From NCBI GenBank assembly GCA_963573305.1, contig OY754336.1, positions 14,296,699 to 14,360,698 on the forward strand: a stretch of DNA of 64,000 bases, in the 5' to 3' direction. Each line of letters begins with the position of its first letter. The stretch's first letter is position 1. Positions 25,860 to 37,480 of this stretch are shown one piece after another. The notes under the pieces were generated by a model. That model ran no database searches. It saw only the letters and a list, made by a program, of their open reading frames with translations, and was not told the DNA's origin. The translations under genes were made by a program, and so were the position numbers. The stretch is from Pyrrhosoma nymphula (taxonomy: Eukaryota > Arthropoda > Insecta > Odonata > Coenagrionidae).

Positions 25860-25905
25860 CGAAAAAAGAATGGACATTCTTTTTTCGGTTGAGAAGTAAT
25901 TCGTT
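25842..25905. repeat. Perfect 31-bp-arm palindrome with 2-nt spacer
   Basis: The left arm 25842-25872 and right arm 25875-25905 are exact reverse complements over 31 bp, separated only by GA. The left arm overlaps the last partial unit of the adjacent tandem array. Such a tight, perfect palindrome normally reflects a very recent replication or fold-back event, or an assembly or read-chimera artefact. Confidence 0.95.
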
Positions 25906-27791
25906 AGCAACGCTATTCCTCTTCCAAGTGACATAAGTATTACTCTTAATTTTATTTTACGAATTTTTTTGTTTGATTCGAATACCAGAATATTCTCTTT
26001 CTTATGGCGATAATTGTCGAGTATTTACTTTATGAAAACGAGAATTTTATATGCCCTCATTTGATCATTATTATTCCAGAATAGTTATCGATAAATAAGG
26101 AAAGATATTTTGCTTCCCCGTTGTACGCGTTGATGGATCACCTTCCCCGTTTGAATTTATGCGAAGAAGTTACAGTTAAACATTGACGTAGGGAATCCAA
26201 ATAGCTCAATTCCTCTTTTAGGCTGAAAAAGTAATCCGTTGGCAGTGCTATCCCGCTTTCCTTCCGTTTCCCCCACGGGATCCTACATCGTTGAATTATG
26301 ACGTTTCGCGTAGAGCGGGAGATAGTGAATCCATGTTTATTTTTAGCGTACTTTTTTCCAAACCCCATCGTAAGTCCGCGACGGCTCGTTCTTATCTGGC
26401 CATAAAAGCGAGGAGTGAGGAAAAGGGGGCAGCAACCTTTTATATTCACGCCCGGCGCCAAAGAGCTAGCCGAGCGGACGAGCAGGGGCAGAGATTTTGG
26501 GATACGTATGCGACGGAGAAGGGGAAAGAGTTGCTAACGGAGTGTTTTCCTCGTCTCTGTTGTGAGAATAATCGATCATGCCAACGCTAGTACTGCATTG
26601 GATGACTGGCCGGCCCGAGCTTGGGCAAAGCTCGGCCCAGAAAAGGAATGAGATCAATCCATCAAGATAATTAGATACGCGGTCTCGGGGAAAGTCAGGG
26701 AACCGCATTTGTTAGTATAATTCCTCGCGTATTTCCGTGTTTAGGTGTATGTGTGTGTGTTTGCAACTGTTTGGACTTCATGGCGTGGCGGTCTGTGCAA
26801 GATTCCGTGTACATACATATCAGTCGTGCGTTTGCTCCCTTGGAATTTGAGTGTTATGGAAGGAGAGATTCTGTCAGTATGTGAAAGATCTTTTTACTTC
26901 AGCTCTGCCAGGTTGATGTGCCCACTTCAATGTTAGTGCATCTTGATTAGAATGAGCAACTCAAAGGATTGCAATGAACTTTTACAAAAAAAAAGCTCGA
27001 GAATGCGCTGTATCCAAGAGAGGGCCTTAGTTGTTACGCAGTTATCTTTCTTTATTTTCTTGGGGAGTTCAGCAATGTGGTGGCGAGTCATGTGGTCAGA
27101 GGCCTTATTCAGGAAGGACGACCCACGAAATGTTGGCTACGTGACCTCGTATCTTCGACAAATGTCGAATTTTAAATGGCGTTGATTTTTCGAGGTTGTG
27201 ACGTCAAATTCCTTCATTTTTGAAGCTCGAAAGTACCTAGGCTTTCCTGAACAGGGCATCTGATTGAGCGTGAATGTTTTTTTATCGGAAAGGTACAGAA
27301 TGTGGCGCAATTCGTAGGAAGCAGAATTAATCTCGATTTCTTTGATTTAGCATGTAAAAAGTTTTTTATTGATCCATTTTATGCAAGTCAGTATATTGGA
27401 CCGATATTGATAAAGAACAAATAGTTCCGAATGCATTGGTTTATAAATTTGAATTTCAAACGCTAACCCCGGCATGCAAGCAACGTGGCATAGAATAATA
27501 CCTGCTGTTAAAATGCTACTTACTGATAAAATGACATGAAAACAAGACCATACGGATTATCTATGCCAAAAAACGAAATTAACTTAACTTAAAGCTCTAG
27601 ATAGTCAAAGCAGAGCCCTAAATCTATAGCTTTAACTAAACTTCTATGGTAGAGCCGCCGCATTCTGTTTACAAAAGTTTGGCTACTCCGGTGAGTAAGT
27701 TACTGGCTTCTCATTCCATTTTTACCTTAGTAGGCAATGAGATATATGGACAAAGGAAGCGGTTGTAGGCTTTAACTTGTGGAATGTATCA
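25906..27791. other. Non-coding stretch with a diverged duplicate segment
   Basis: 26205-26262 is a diverged copy of 25880-25925 (GTAATCCGTTGGCAGTGCTA against GTAATTCGTTAGCAACGCTA). 26290-26600 is GC-richer with an open frame on the + strand that I do not recognise and that lacks clear splice sites. No gene called. Confidence 0.45.
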
Positions 27792-27870
27792 ATTACGGAA
27801 GAATTTAATAACTTTGTCAAATCCATTAATTACTAGTGGATTTAACAAAGTTATTAAATTTTTCCGTAAT
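27792..27870. repeat. 79-bp hairpin with 37-bp arms
   Basis: The left arm 27792-27828 and right arm 27834-27870 match as reverse complements at 34 of 37 positions with a 5-nt loop. The outer ends read ATTACGGAA and TTCCGTAAT. AT-rich interior (TTTAATAACTTTGT). Could be a tiny foldback element; no clear target-site duplication is visible. Confidence 0.8.
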
Positions 27871-28600
27871 AGATATATAAATATGATTTTCAGTAATTAC
27901 CTCTTTCATCTGGAGTATCACTTTGATAGGGTAACTGGTACAGCATGTTTACGGCGTACTTAGATAAAATTATAAGAGTTGCGAAAATCCCGATCTCTTT
28001 ATAGTATGTGTGATAGTAATTCAAGTGCAGTCTGTCTGTACCGTCGGCATGGCCATTAATTGATGGATTACTTTGCGTCTTTCGTTCAGAGTAGGCTCTT
28101 GCTAAAGCCAAAATTCTCCCACCCTCCCTTGATTTTCCCAAATGATCTTTCCTTTACCTACTTACTCTCCTATCCTCAGTGGCACAAATTGCTTCAGCTG
28201 TAGATCGCATCCCTTAATAACTGCCGCTACTTTCTTTATTACTATCATTTGACGTATAGAGTTCCACATGTGCGCTTCATTACCCCCAATTGCGCATTGA
28301 TTAATGTGCAGCCATAATTTCCAAATATTGATTTATTTCAATTGGGTACGAACTGTTTTGAGCGCATGGCGATGGATACTTGCAAATATCACTCTCAGGC
28401 TGTTCTCAATCTGCATTGCGTCGCATTGGATGTAAAACTGTGGTCACCTCAGCGCCTCTTGTTAAAATCAGACCTTTGCCGTCACTGGGCTTTTCTCATT
28501 TCTTCCTCCAGTCCCTGTAATTCTTTTCTTACCATCCCATCCTCACTGACTATATGACCTCAGTTGTCGGTCGCCTCCCCAAATAACTAACCAAGCTTTC
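27871..28600. other. Non-coding stretch
   Basis: No gene or repeat recognised. Confidence 0.45.
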
Positions 28601-28690
28601 GTATATTGTAACACTTGAGAATGACCTGAAAAGTCGAAACCGGTCGTGTTCTTAATAAAATTGTGTAGAATATAACCAAGTTTTCATTTT
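28585..28690 (+). repeat. Copy of the GAAACCGGTC motif element
   Basis: GAATGACCTGAAAAGTCGAAACCGGTCGTG spans about 28619-28648 (GAC and GTC pair across CTGAAAA, then GAAACCGGTCGTG). It is followed by TTAATAAAATTGTGTAGAATAT. An imperfect direct repeat, AACCAAGCTTTC / AACCAAGTTTTC, at about 28589-28600 and 28674-28685 may be a target-site duplication. Arms are very short (ACAC/GTGT). Confidence 0.5.
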
Positions 28691-29989
28691 GCCTAAAATG
28701 CATTCATTCTACGAAGTAAACTCGCAGACCATTGATTTTTCGTATAAAACCTCAAATGACGATCAGTAAAATTAAGTGTGAGCTTCAAATCAAATAGTCA
28801 TTGCACTCGATACCGTTATCTTCTATTATTTGTATCTGGTCATCTACCGAAGACATAATTTGCACTTGATTAACGAAAATTTGTATTTAATTGCGACGAA
28901 CGAGGAGCTATTATTGGCGATGAATGATTTACTTCTGTGGATTTCGGACCCTTTTTGAGCGGCTTTCGAGTGATATATGTCTACGTCACGTACGAGCCTG
29001 TCGCAATCGTCAAGTTAATGTTGATTGGGTCTCATAATTTATGTGGGCAATCACAAACGTTTGGCCATCGTTGCTTTTTGGTAATTTGTGATGCACATTT
29101 ATCATATTCTACTCTTAGTACCGCAGTCTTCTCGCAATCCTTTTTTTTTTTAATTTGACATAAAGCCGTAATTTACCTAATCATCGCAGAGTGGGCAAAT
29201 GTCAGAAACCAATGATATCATTATGGGATTTTTTTTAAATCTTCATTTTTAATCTGGTGTGCAAGTCTTTCGAAAGCCTTCACTGAGTGATTTACGAATA
29301 TTAGGTACCTTGTTCGAAGCATACATTATTTAAAAAAAACTATTTGTTAATGAATTTCTTAGTCATAAATATCCTAGTCTAAAATTTTATCTTGACTTGA
29401 CGGAATTAATTACTCAGTAATTCGGGGGGTGACGTCGCTTAACGGTATCGCTTCCAGTAATGCGACGCGTTTCCAGTTGAAGTTTGCCATTTAACGAAAA
29501 TGATCGGTATTATTGCTTTACGGAAGGCAGCGAACTATTTTTATTTCATCCTGCCTGCTTAAATTCAAGTAGGAGAATGACGTGTGGTGCCGTGAAACAG
29601 TTGAAATACAGTTTTGTTGACGTGACTTGTTAAAATTGCTATCCATTTTGTCAAGGCAATTATTAATGTCTGTGGCTGACGCATATCTGAATATGATTTA
29701 GCTATATATTTTAGTGTGTCCGATATTTTTCTGTCATTCATACTACTAAAATATGATAAATATTTTTATTCAGATTCTATCCAGCGAGATGATGAGAGGA
29801 AATACCCCCTCTATTTTCTCTGTTCTTCCAACTAGCCGAAACGTATATTTCCCTAGTCGTGTTCTCGAGAGGGAAATAATAAACTTCAAAGGGTTATCTT
29901 GCCAAACGTAAAAAGGGATCAGTCATATTCAACTACGCTCGAGCTCTTCATTCGCTTATGATTCATTTTATGAGTTTATTTTTTTAGCC
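28691..29989. other. AT-rich non-coding stretch
   Basis: No feature recognised. Confidence 0.45.
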
Positions 29990-30115
29990 CTTTCAATCAT
30001 CGGAGTGCCATTTTATATCTCACTCTCTTTCTCATCACTGGGAAGTGTAGTTTGTGCATAGGCTCAATATGACGTTTCAATGCGTCACTGTCGAGCCTCC
30101 CAGCGCGAGAAGGAA
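29990..30115. repeat. Dispersed repeat, copy 1 (pair with 37330-37480)
   Basis: The segment CATAGGCTCAATATGACG...CAATGCGTCACTGTCGAGCCTCCCA aligns with GATAGGCTCAGCATCACA...CATGCGTCGCTGGCAAGCTCCCAAC at 37417-37463, and weaker similarity extends upstream. Non-coding family of unknown type. Confidence 0.5.
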
Positions 30116-30369
30116 CATGGTCGAAAGAGAGAAGGACGTCAATCCCGTTTGAACGAGAACTGCGAAGGAAAAAAAACACCAACGAAATGCACATCGTGAG
30201 TCGGCTCCGAAAAAAATGGGTAAAAAATATAATGGAAGAATATGGAGTAATAAACGTGAACCGTGTCTCCTCCTTCCTCCTCCTGGGCGGCATTTACGCC
30301 AAGAGGATCTTTCCTTGTTTATTTTTGTTTTTTCTTCTTGTATTTTTCGCTCGCCACGCTCATAGTGCT

Positions 30370-30720
30370 TTTTAATATTGCAATACAACCACTACAATTT
30401 TCGATTGGTGTTCTGTATCGCATTGTAATATAGTTTTCCCAGTCTATGCGATGTTTCAAATGGCGATTTATGTACTTCGATAAATCGGAGCAATTACGAT
30501 TCATTCGATTCAACGCAGAAGGAGATGTAATTCGATGTTTACTATGTGAGGTAATATATCACGTCTTTTCCGATGCAATGCAATACATTACATGCAAACC
30601 TATATGTGAGATGCAATACTAATTACGCGATGTAATGCGATATGTGTAATGTAAGGTGATAAATACCATATGAATCGATATATGAATATGACATGCGATA
30701 TTTGCGATGCATGCGTTACA
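30370..30720. repeat. Degenerate CGAT/ATGYRAT-rich block
   Basis: This block is crowded with variants of GCGATATG, GATGTAATGCGAT and ATCGATAT without a fixed period, e.g. GATGTAATGCGATATG at about 30629-30644. Similar blocks occur at 33465-33850, 47320-47510 and 53225-53460. Probably a decayed short-unit repeat. Confidence 0.55.
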
Positions 30721-31044
30721 ACTTAAATTTCTATACCGGACCGGAGGAATACCTATCCAATTATCAATTGTTGTGTTCGTCCGCCCAGGGCATTTGATGG
30801 TGAAGGACTACTTTATGTCTGTTCGTCTGTTTTCACCGCAACCTGGGTTATTTCCACAGCAGGTGTCCCGCATTGACGCGAGTAACGTGAGAGTATCAGG
30901 GAATTTTGCGATTCTCTGTTAAGGTAGTTTTAGCGAGATTTTTCCACCCTAACCTTTCTTCTCGATTTCAAAAAAGGTTCGTATAAGGGTGATTAATAAT
31001 TTTTTAACAATCGTGAAAACATATTATATGCACAACGTAACATT
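30721..31044. other. Non-coding stretch
   Basis: Nothing recognised. Confidence 0.45.
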
Positions 31045-31290
31045 TATGACGCGATCTGTGCGTCAGAACTATCTAATTGTTTTCAATAATGCCTCAATGG
31101 AGCCGTATTCAGTTCCATGAAACTCGGGTTCTATTTTTCGGCAAATGTCTCGATGAGTTGAACGGCAAATAGATGGTAATTTGGTATCATTAGAAAGTTG
31201 AGATGCTTTTTTACACGGAGGACAAATTCATTGAATATTATGTGAAATGATATCCTGCTCAAACTGCCTGAAATACACAATTTTTCGTAG
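31045..31290 (+). repeat. Dispersed repeat, copy 1 (pair with 52470-52700)
   Basis: GACGCGATCTGTGCGTCAG at 31048-31066 differs at one position from 52476-52494. Further collinear similarity follows (ATCATTAGAAAGTTGAGATG; GATATCCTGCTCAAACT) at the same relative spacing. The GACGC...GCGTC ends of the first segment form a short stem. Class unknown; no ORF. Confidence 0.65.
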
Positions 31291-33140
31291 ATGTAAGTGG
31301 GTTACTCCCTGGAATGAGGTACCACACTCGTTCTTGAACCGTCCTTCCCATATTTAGTTCATTACACATTTTTTCTTATCATTTATGAACATTAACTCAA
31401 CATATAGCTATATAAACAGTATAAAACCCTAGAAAAATGGGAAAGAGTGATGTGCGGTTTTCTTACATGATTCCGGAATTTCCCAGAAATTTAAAATTGC
31501 TCTAACTATTGACTAGGTGAAAGATAAAATATTTAATGGTGTATCATTTTAACGGTAATGTAATTTTCTACAACTATGCTTCTGAGAACTTGGCTGTAAA
31601 ACTAAAGGCTGGGCCGCTAGAAGGAAACAATTATAAAACAACGTGAGGAAATTAAACGTTATTCAAAGTTTTACAACTTTCGCTAGCAAATATCTCGATA
31701 ATATGAGGAATAGAAATAGATGTTTAAGAAACTATTTTGTAGTAAATTTTGTCAGCTTCAATTTTAGAATCAATAATATTTTCGCTACCACGCACCGTTT
31801 TCATGGTACGAGCGAAACCCTAAAATAAGGGACCTTATGGAAGGGTAATTTTATTCACTGCCGGGTAGGTACACTCTTAAGGAGAGTGGATAGTTTCCGA
31901 AAACGCAAATGGAAACTTGCCAATATTTGGATGGATTTATTTTGCATATGTGCTATTGAGGTGGAGGAGAGGTAGGTTGAGGGTAGTGTGGGACTCGGGC
32001 AGTAAAAAGATGGCGTTCAGCACCCTCGTCGGTTATCGCGATAATGAAAATTCTCTGTTAAATTGAGTTCTCGACCAACGACTGAATTCAGAGATGAGGG
32101 GCTATTGTGAATAAATCGTTAGTTATCTTTAGCATCACTCCCCATTACCGACTTACTGCTCTGTTTAAAATTGTCTATCGTTAGCGAAATTTGCTAATTG
32201 TTATTTCTGATGCTATAAGTATCATCTTTACAAACAATGCTTGCTCAATTGCTCCATCTTTAAAGCACGAAATGGTAAAAACAATTTTATTTTTAAATGC
32301 TAAAATACATCCGTGGCCTTAGTAGTCTAAAAACGCCTTTTTTGGCAAGTATCTACCCCGTTAAGTTTCCTTCCCAAAGTAATCTGATTTAAACCCTGTT
32401 ATAACGTCCCCTTCTTTCATATCGTCCTAAATTCCAATCCTATTCCTAGCTTGATCAAAATATCACTCATCTATCTTCCTTTATACCATGTCGTTACCCG
32501 TCAACACTACCTCCAAACACCTCAGCTGCTCGCTTCAAATTTTCTCGTCAACTTGCTTTCCTCTCTTATAATTCATTACACTTCCTCAATTATTTTTCTC
32601 TCCTCCCAGCTTACTTTTGCCATTTTCCCTCACAATCTCATATCAACGTCCAGCGTGCATAGACACCTGAACACTCATAAGGCCTAGAAAGGTAGTTTGT
32701 TTTTTTTAACAAATTAATCCAACTGCGTTATTAATACTAAGGAAAACAGTGTGTCCAGCACATTGGTTGAACGATATTTATTTTTCATTCCTAAGAACGT
32801 TATTTTAACTTTAAAGGGGTTTCCTGAGCTTCCAAGGTACTTCACACAGTTTCTTTTTCATTTCAATTTAAATTATAATCTTTGATTTATAGGTAGGTCT
32901 TCATTAAAATATGCTCAAGGTTTCTACAGTCGATACGAAGCTTACCTTCGACGCATGCGTATTTCATTGGAAGGTAAATTTGAAAGAGCAGAGCAAAGTT
33001 AGCCTGCCATCAAATTTTGATCTATGGCAAAAAAAGCTGTGCAAATATGCCTGAATATTTGTTTTCCTTTCCCATTTTTTTATTGGATGACTTTATTTTT
33101 CTCTGTCCCGTGCCCATTAAAATAATGGGATGGTGCAAGT
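31291..33140. other. Non-coding stretch
   Basis: AT-rich. 32400-32640 is pyrimidine-rich. No gene or repeat recognised. Confidence 0.45.
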
Positions 33141-33179
33141 CGGGTTGTGGATGGAGGGAGAGGGAAAACGCATTCGGTC

Positions 33180-33430
33180 GTTCCACCCGCGCCTCTTTCT
33201 GTTATTATCTCTCTCTCTATTCCTCTCTCTCTCTCTCTGCGAGCACACGAGAGATGGAGAGAGGGAGGAGGAAAAAAATTGACTGCGATGGAGCGAGCGA
33301 CGGCAATCGGGGAAGGCAGGGCCAGAACGAGTCCAATTCCATCTTTTTAACCCCTTCCCAAGCGCTTCTCTTTTTCATGCACGGCGTCCCTCTAGCCCCT
33401 CTTACTCGCTGCTGTCTTCCCTCTCTGCGT
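33180..33430. repeat. (TC)n microsatellite and adjacent GA-rich inverted partner
   Basis: An interrupted TC run occupies 33209-33238. It is followed at 33249-33271 by GAGAGATGGAGAGAGGGAGG on the same strand, so the two can fold back on each other. The 161-codon open frame across this region is low-complexity and not accepted as a gene. Confidence 0.75.
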
Positions 33431-33464
33431 AATTCATACGGATTTGGTCTTCTTCTCAGTAGCT

Positions 33465-33850
33465 GCACGATATTCGAATGTCAATATCGCATTACGATAT
33501 AAATTTTGCATCGCAAAAACCTCCATATGTATCACATTTCGATTTGTATTGCAATCTGAATGATGATTAATTTAAAAAGATCAAATATCGTATTGAGTTA
33601 CAGGGGATGCCATCGCGAAACGAATGATTTCGTAAATCTAATGATGTTGAAAATATAATAATATTGGGTATCGGTTAAAATCGCTTTTTACCGCTTATCG
33701 TATGATATCACATATTTATGTATAGCGTGTATCAGTTAACGTAATTTTTACGTACCGAGTGATGACGTAAAGCTAGTCTGGTAATCTCTAAAATCGAGTG
33801 ACGCGATTCGAAGAATCTCGAATGTCGAATGGTATGGTTTATCGAATGTT
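33465..33850. repeat. Degenerate CGAT-rich block
   Basis: Dense ATCG/CGAT words (TATCGCATTACGATAT at about 33484-33499; ATCGAATG, TCGAATGTCGAATGG at about 33815-33830), like the blocks at 30.4 and 53.2 kb. It directly follows a pyrimidine-rich tract, as at 30.4 and 53.2 kb. Confidence 0.5.
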
Positions 33851-34310
33851 TCCACGTATCGCAGGGCGATAAATCGCCTTTCCCAGCGGGTCTGAGTTGC
33901 AGTGTAATATGTCGTGAGTGCCAAATACCTCGTACGGTGGGTGCATCGCTTTATCTCCGAGCCCTATTTATCTGGTCGCCGGACGTTGCGACGAGCCCCC
34001 TGCCGTATGTATCGGCGCGATCATCGCGTAGACAAACTCCCGGCCCTTCCAGCCAACGCTCTCCCCAGCCGAGAGTCGTTTCGATCGCCCAACCGTCGAT
34101 GTCTCGACGGCTGCTCATCCCGGGGGCATTGTCTCTCGGAGTGTGCACTGGCCTTTCCTTAAGGTGCTCTTCATCCTCCGTGTGCCTCATCTTTCCCCAC
34201 CTGCTTCCCGCGCGACAAGGCGTTCCGCTTTCTCATGTTTTTATCCCGACGTCTCGGCCGATTTCACCAGTTCATCATCCCCGAAAATCTTCCCCTATGT
34301 GATGCTGGAA
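33851..34310. other. CpG-dense block of unknown function
   Basis: About 450 bp clearly richer in G+C and CpG than its surroundings (for example TCGGCGCGATCATCGCG at about 34012-34028). It has overlapping open frames on both strands, the longest 157 codons on +. Protein products look Ser/Arg/Pro-rich and have no domain I recognise. It could be a promoter-proximal CpG-rich segment, a decayed coding exon or part of a repeat; sequence alone does not decide. Confidence 0.35.
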
Positions 34311-35799
34311 AGCTATTTAACATACCCCGGAAGTAGTAGGGCTGCTACAATGGGATTCAGTTATATGGGTTCTCTGTTAGACACAGTAACTTTGCACCAA
34401 GTAGTAACCTGTTTCAAACTATATATTTTAGGTAAAAACATTAAATTCCCTTGTAAATTATACATGTAGATAAATAAATATGAATGATGATGACATTTGT
34501 TTATGTAATAAATGTTTACAGTTTATCAGAAGGCCTTTTTCTTCAAAAAAGACTTCAGAACAATGCTTATATTATTGGGATTATCACCTAGGACGTATCA
34601 AAGGGTGGTACCTCTTGATGTCCAGCCTTTCCCTTAACACACGAAATATTGTGCTCCTTTTAATGTCTGCCAGAATTATGCAGTCTGTCATTAATTGAAT
34701 AAATGGCCTGGGAAAATTAGGAATACCTCCGTATGAGATATATCAATGGATTTCCAACAAATGTAATACGTGAATATTTCAGCGTAAGTATTTCGAATTG
34801 TTTATATTAGTGTGCATTGAGAGGCGCTCGCTAAAGATACTAGTTTGCGAACCATCTGCATTGAAACTCTATTTGGGCGACCGAATAATATTTAAATACT
34901 CATTTTAGAGCTTTTTTCGAAACGATGGGTACTATAGTTTAGATTATACTATTTCCTCGCCGGTTGTAGTAAAGAACATGCAGACAATTCCTATGTATAT
35001 TGAAATTTGTTATGAAGAAAGTTATTTAATATTTCTTACTACCAAAACATGGTGGTCAGCAAAATTGTAATAGCATTTAAAAAATATAATTTAAATGAAT
35101 GTTTGTCATTCAAATTATTATTTTTTTAGTTTCCATGCTCTTCGCTAGATCGCATATGTACCTACAAATATGTAATTTATATTCATAAAATATATGTAAT
35201 GTATGATCTTTATTAGCCACTTTGTATCCCTCTGTATTTCATAGATGTTTATTTGTTAACCACATTTTGAGTATGAAGGTTCCATATAAATTTTGTTGAT
35301 CACCATGTTTTAGTTACTAAGAAATGTTAAATTACTGTTGTATCTGTCTTTTATGGCATTCCCCTCAGTCTGAGTTTGGGTAAGTTCAATTCGAAAAAAA
35401 AGTCTCTATTCTCCCGATCGTAAGGGTGTCAAGAAATAATTTTTTCCATAAATTAACCCTAAATTAACAGTTAATGAATATCCAATTGAAGTACTGATCA
35501 TTGACTTCTTTATAATAAATTAACTGTTACTACAGTTTAGAAGATATCCAATACATTTTCTGTAGCTCTCCTCGCCTTTTGTCTCACTGCAATTCCGTCT
35601 TTAGTTCTTGATATATTTTCCCCGCTCTTCCCGTCCAAATAATCTCTCTCTCTTTCTCTCCGCCTCGTACTTTGGTTAACATCACACTATGGCTTATTAA
35701 TTTATCTCTTCCATGTTCCTCCTTTGATATTCCTGAACAGTTTTCTTTCTATCCCTACTTCATTCACTAGTGTATTATTAGTTTGTATTTTATCAGTGA
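34311..35799. other. AT-rich non-coding stretch
   Basis: No gene. A short CT microsatellite lies at about 35641-35660. Otherwise nothing recognised. Confidence 0.45.
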
Positions 35800-36671
35800 A
35801 TATTTTAGGTCCAAGTGGAAAAAGGAATTAGACAAGGGAACTCCTTAAGCCCGTTACTTTTTAACCTAGTTATGGACAAAATAATAAAAAATATAAAAAA
35901 CGTAGAAGGATATGGACTCGAAGGAAATAATATGAATCTTAAATGCTACGCAGACGATGCAGTACTAATTGCAGAAGAAGAAAATGATTTACAAAAGATG
36001 ATATTCATGAAGATTATATTTGACTTTGATGATATTCATGGAGATAGGAAGTAAATATAATATGGAAATTGCACCCGAAAAAAAAACAAAAACAATGGTA
36101 ACTTCAAAGAAACCAATCCGATGTAAACTGCAACTAAACAAGGACATCATAGAGCAGGTAATGAAAATCAAATACTTAGGAGCAGTTAAAACTAGCTATG
36201 GGAATTTATATGAGGAAGTAAATGAACAAATAACAAAAGCTGAAAGGATTGGGGACTACGAAAATAAGCAAAAACAAGAATAAACAAAGCAGTTATCCGA
36301 TCTTTTATGACACATTCCATGGAAACTATAACTCATACAAGTAAAACAAAACAGAGAATGCAGACTGCAGAAAAGCCGATACCGAGAAAAATGGTGAACA
36401 AGACAAGACTAGATAGGATGTATAACGAAAATATCGGAGACTTATGTAATAACCTCCCTCCAATAACAGAATGGGCACGTAAAAGGAAAGAAGAATGGAA
36501 TGAACACATATCAAGAATGGACGACTCAAGTATCGTCAAGTTGGCGAGGGACCGAATACCATTCGGAAAGAGGTCGACCGCGCTGGAGATGGTCCGACAA
36601 CCTCTGTTAGAAAAGCCATTATCATAAGGAACAGGCAAAAATGCCTTCGAAGTAGAAGTATATTTTAGGTC
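35800..36671 (+). mobile_element. 5'-truncated LINE with 12-bp target-site duplications
   Basis: ATATTTTAGGTC occurs at 35800-35811 and again at 36660-36671, exactly bracketing 848 bp whose coding content is the C-terminal half of a non-LTR reverse transcriptase. The element starts abruptly inside the RT domain at 35812, as expected for incomplete target-primed reverse transcription. It ends in a short GAAGTA-type tail (36649-36659) rather than poly(A). Only the 3' part was inserted, so this copy was never autonomous. Confidence 0.85.
35815..36627 (+). pseudogene. LINE ORF2 remnant: reverse transcriptase palm to C-terminus
   Basis: Three consecutive pieces of one ORF2 are seen: frame 1 to 36054, frame 2 at 36020-36283, and frame 1 again from about 36283 to 36627. 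Piece 1 has RT motif B (GIRQGNSLSPLLFNL) and the catalytic motif C YADDAVL. Piece 2 has the thumb-region signatures KTKTMV and MKIKYLG. Piece 3 carries the C-terminal EEWNEHISRM...KLARDRIPFGKRS seen in many insect endonuclease/RT LINEs. The endonuclease and the N-terminal RT are absent through 5' truncation. Two frameshifts make it inactive. LINE clade (RTE/Jockey/CR1-like) is not settled from this part. Confidence 0.9.
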
Positions 36672-36719
36672 GATTTCGAAGAGAGACTAGTAGGTAGTCG
36701 TTACATTGGTGCGTCTTCC

Positions 36720-37150
36720 TATATTCACAATAACTGCCGTAATTTTTCACCAATTACTTCCAGACTAAAACAAAATGTGAAGGTGGAAAATTTCGATCGA
36801 GTTCGTTAATGAGCACAATCGAACCAAGGGGGTGGAAATTGAAAAGGTTTTTGAAAAACTGAAAAGTCACAATAACTCCCTTAATATGGAATATATTGCG
36901 TTCGTTTAAACTTATCATACTTACTAAGACTGCTAAAAAACGTTTGATTGAGAGATTTTTGATAACCCCAACCATTTTTCTCATTTGATGGAAAAAAGGG
37001 GTTTTCGGACAAAACATCATTAGTAGGCACAATATCAGATTCGTTCAAAGTTATTGTAGATCAACATATTATCTAAAACTTTTGTCCGAAACAATTTTTG
37101 ATACGACTAACCCTTACTGCAAGGGGTGAGCAAAAAAACTTCGAAATCTA
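36720..37150. repeat. Unclassified dispersed-repeat-like segment downstream of the LINE
   Basis: An AT-rich stretch of about 400 bp, including TTTTTGATAACCCCAACC (36956-36973) and CCCTTACTGCAAGGGGTGAG (37111-37130; CCCTT/AAGGG hairpin). It has the look of a non-coding repeat rather than unique intron. I cannot pair it with another copy in the window, so the call is weak. Confidence 0.3.
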
Positions 37151-37329
37151 CCTGTACTTCTAGACCGGGCCCGAAGAGATTTCCTTTTTTTAATTTTAAG
37201 AATGACATATTTGGGAAATTAAATAATGGTCTCGTTTTGTTAAATTGTGAGAACAGTAATTGGTTCTAGGATTAGAGAAACGTGCTAAAAATATGTTTAT
37301 GATTAATTGTATGCATAATTATTTTCTTC

Positions 37330-37480
37330 AACCCTTTCAATTACATAAGTTCAAGGTCCTGCAAATAGTACAGTCTCTCACTCCAATCACAAATTATTGG
37401 AAAGCGTGATTTGTGGATAGGCTCAGCATCACATTCCCATGCGTCGCTGGCAAGCTCCCAACCTCTCATTTTCAGAAAAC
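37330..37480. repeat. Dispersed repeat, copy 2 (pair with 29990-30115)
   Basis: Collinear similarity to 29990-30115: TTTCAAT start, then GATAGGCTCAGCATCACA and CATGCGTCGCTGGCAAGCTCCCAA. Identity is moderate, so both copies are old. Confidence 0.5.

Noticed and set aside
33017..33502. 161-codon open frame
   Set aside because: Runs through a TC microsatellite and a GA-rich partner; low-complexity product.
33829..34302. 157-codon open frame on +
   Set aside because: In a GC-rich block where several frames are open on both strands. No homology or splice sites I can support; kept only as a CpG-dense block.
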